Below are positions 63,501-64,000 of a stretch of DNA of 64,000 nt, piece by piece. The translations under genes were made by a program, and so were the position numbers. The DNA is from Blautia pseudococcoides (GTDB lineage Bacteria; Bacillota; Clostridia; Lachnospirales; Lachnospiraceae). Each line of letters opens with the position of its first letter. Position 1 is the first letter of the stretch. The notes below the pieces were generated by a model. It made no database searches. It had not been told where the DNA came from and was given only the letters and a program-made list of their open reading frames with translations. Location: NCBI RefSeq assembly GCF_001689125.2, contig NZ_CP015405.2:2335001-2399000 (forward strand). The letters are read 5' to 3'.

Positions 63501-63690
63501 TATCAATGTTAGCATATTGTTCATTATTAATAAAAGGCATTAGATTATTATATTCTTTCAATATTTTCTCCAATACATCCTCACCCAGTATTGATGACAG
63601 CAATTTATATTCTGTCTGTGTTCTATCTATTTTCTTTTTTGAATATTCGTATATTCTCTCATGTAAATATGTTATTTTATCAAAACTCAT
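60577..63690 (-). CDS. lanM: Class II lanthipeptide synthetase LanM
   Basis: A 1037-residue bifunctional enzyme that dehydrates Ser/Thr of a precursor by phosphorylation and elimination and then forms thioether rings. Start MSFDKITYLH placed by AAAGGAGTAAAAGCC. The dehydratase half (about 1-650) has the kinase-like YKPRTGK (about 256), DIHYENF (about 330) and VIDIELML (about 345). The cyclase half (about 690-1037) has GLSHGCSGIA (about 830), WCHGSGG (Cys about 893) and CHGTLGN (Cys-His about 946), the zinc ligands. The length is normal. A precursor gene lies just upstream; no LanT transporter or immunity genes are in the window. Confidence 0.95.
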   Translation of the reverse strand: MSFDKITYLHERIYEYSKKKIDRTQTEYKLLSSILGEDVLEKILKEYNNLMPFINNEQYANIDINCSEYLDCFSKYMYSAEIKKSYNCKYFTCFFSWYLGYAEMLFKKKYACKNDFCQIERRYLGYVCRKIENVCIRVLIWEINSYREKKVLRGKNSEEEYTFFNESFKNPKRFRDLLEKYPVMHRQCLEIIHNTFSNIEMCLQRFEKDAETIVKSFFSGETSIEITDIIMGVGDVHQNGEEVLNIVLNNKEKIIYKPRTGKNEIIYAEILNLIGNSCNLRMITASVQDMGEYSWHEYIKSRECKDIKEVKEYYQRVGIILFIHYILGTKDIHYENFVACGKYPVVIDIELMLAPEKKGENVGEFSDSVLESGILPFGIWKSKDNGGTDFSAINGTGQQLLPFKKVVIENANRSDIKIGYVNAYSNSNMNLVRVNGKFLKPQDFVKDIMRGFESAYMVTLKEENARKIVNLFTNKRILCRYLLRDTQVYSMYLRSSFHPFILRDGGIREMLFARLMKQATYSDGIVPYEIKMLLNGAVPYFYFDSSERNLRMLDGSKIENYFVTTANENLEKKIEKLNLSDLQFQKQLIMLTLELSSLAKNSVQNVKVQFKKNNLVISKNIRQLAMEGVKIIADKICESAYTKKNISDISFIDFSISHDTLYDWNFHEMNPYFYDGYSGILFFMNIVGMMIKSEKYKNFSRLLKEKLFKYTNNLCSSRTTLSGGAYTGEISIVYAYQLLFLISENHNYLDYAEKHITIICNNINPRGDADLVNGDAGVIVLSLNMYRLTKKTKYIHYAEEVANYLIAKLTDIDNGCGWKHPSYNEPLAGLSHGCSGIAMSLAYLYNISKDKRYLPIIENLVNYENTFYDHKALDWIDIRSKKLQKYKKENVVSWCHGSGGILLSRMVIQECISELPCKEFSQFILRDYERALYTVRKNIFRTSNCLCHGTLGNFEILRKSGVLYSDEKIYFMYMCYINHLLDDSDTYYKGYKLDFTYLGLMQGLAGIGYSLACFLDKDIPSILMPVLEKANGHKPTI

Positions 63691-63708
63691 GGCTTTTACT
63701 CCTTTTAC

Positions 63709-63744
63709 AAAAAGGTAGATAATGCATTGCATTATCTACCTTTT
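63709..63744 (-). terminator. Attenuator-like hairpin between lanA and lanM
   Basis: AAAAGGTAGATAATG (63710-63724) and CATTATCTACCTTTT (63730-63744) form a perfect 15-bp stem with a five-base loop, with TTTTTG after it on the minus strand. It begins 1 base after the precursor stop. In lantibiotic operons such partial terminators let more precursor than synthetase be made. Confidence 0.8.
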
Positions 63745-63745
63745 A

Positions 63746-63901
63746 TTAACAACATACTATTGTAAAAAGTGCACTACATTCAACAGTAATCGTTAAAATA
63801 TCACGATTCTCTGCATCTTCAGAAATTTTATCAATTTCACTAAGTTCAACCAAAAGATCTCCTGCTACTCCAGAAAGTTTATTTTCATTATAATCATTCA
63901 T
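63746..63901 (-). CDS. Lanthipeptide precursor (LanA)
   Basis: A 51-residue peptide starting MNDYNENKLSGVAG with GAAAGGAG upstream. An acidic leader (about 1-35) contains VELSEIDKI, the ELxxI-like motif of class II leaders. The C-terminal core carries TITVEC and ends FTIVCC, giving two Thr before Cys42, Ser43 and Thr47, and Cys50-Cys51. T-x-T-x-E-C matches the lipid-II-binding ring of mersacidin and is close to the TISHEC...TCC pattern of lacticin 481 and ruminococcin A. No double-Gly cleavage site is seen, so the leader boundary is uncertain. Confidence 0.85.
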   Translation of the reverse strand: MNDYNENKLSGVAGDLLVELSEIDKISEDAENRDILTITVECSALFTIVCC

Positions 63902-63924
63902 TTTTTAACAAATTCTCCTTTCAA

Positions 63925-64000
63925 TTAATTTACACAAAATAAAGTTACATTGGCAATAAACCAATCATTTTCATAGGATAGTTTTAAAATCCCTTCATAT
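63925..64000 (-). CDS. C-terminus of a possible second peptide precursor (cut by window edge)
   Basis: The last 24 codons of a minus-strand frame end at a TAA at 63925 (ENDWFIANVTLFCVN at the end), 23 bases before lanA. The position just upstream of a precursor, the short distance and a Ser/Thr/Cys-bearing tail suggest a second, different precursor. Too little is visible to be certain. Confidence 0.35.
   Translation of the reverse strand, partial: YEGILKLSYENDWFIANVTLFCVN

Overview
The window looks like a chromosome segment of a Gram-positive anaerobe of the Lachnospiraceae (Blautia-like). Supporting features are AGGAGG-type ribosome sites, class 1B dihydroorotate dehydrogenase (pyrK/pyrD), the rows ecfA1-ecfA2-ecfT-truA and tig-clpP-clpX-lon-engB, ferredoxin-dependent 2-oxoacid oxidoreductases, and no outer-membrane or respiratory genes. 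The genus is an impression from gene order and protein style; no search was run. Almost all genes lie on the minus strand.

Bases 1 to about 39,700 are housekeeping. From left to right: radA (cut by the window edge); clpC headed by a GntR regulator; purE-purM-purN-purD; an M29-type aminopeptidase with an HD phosphohydrolase; a small-membrane-protein/VanZ pair; pyrC-pyrF-pyrK-pyrD-pyrE; a divergent cold-shock gene with a long structured leader; a membrane diguanylate cyclase; the contiguous ecfA1-ecfA2-ecfT-truA-malQ-flavin reductase-AEC transporter row; a HAD-GNAT fusion; the tig-clpP-clpX-lon-engB proteostasis row; proC; and several small or regulatory genes. Two kinds of small intergenic repeat occur here: a 57/58-bp tandem triplet and scattered elements starting GTAACTATTCAG.

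Bases about 40,460 to 43,300 are decayed: a truncated ABC binding protein, a Fic remnant, a Big2 surface-protein remnant, fragments of a ROK kinase and a TIM-barrel epimerase, and one intact solitary HipA-like kinase.

Bases about 43,400 to 64,000 are visibly AT-richer and look acquired. Read in the direction of transcription (right to left) they hold: a second possible peptide precursor (cut), a lanthipeptide precursor, an attenuator-like hairpin, a class II LanM synthetase, a KASIII-like protein without catalytic residues, a TetR regulator, then a tightly coupled run of two iorA-iorB-KASIII modules, a small Cys-rich protein, a branched-chain aminotransferase and another KASIII. A decayed IS110 element follows, then a four-subunit 2-oxoacid:ferredoxin oxidoreductase, a MetA-type homoserine acyltransferase and a 30-residue peptide.

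A reasonable reading of the island is that the aminotransferase turns amino acids into 2-oxo acids, the oxidoreductases convert these to acyl- or aryl-acetyl-CoA plus reduced ferredoxin, and the KASIII enzymes condense the thioesters. No acyl carrier protein, ketoreductase, thioesterase, transporter or leader protease is visible. The product, and whether it is joined to the lanthipeptide, are unknown; this is the most likely undescribed system in the window.
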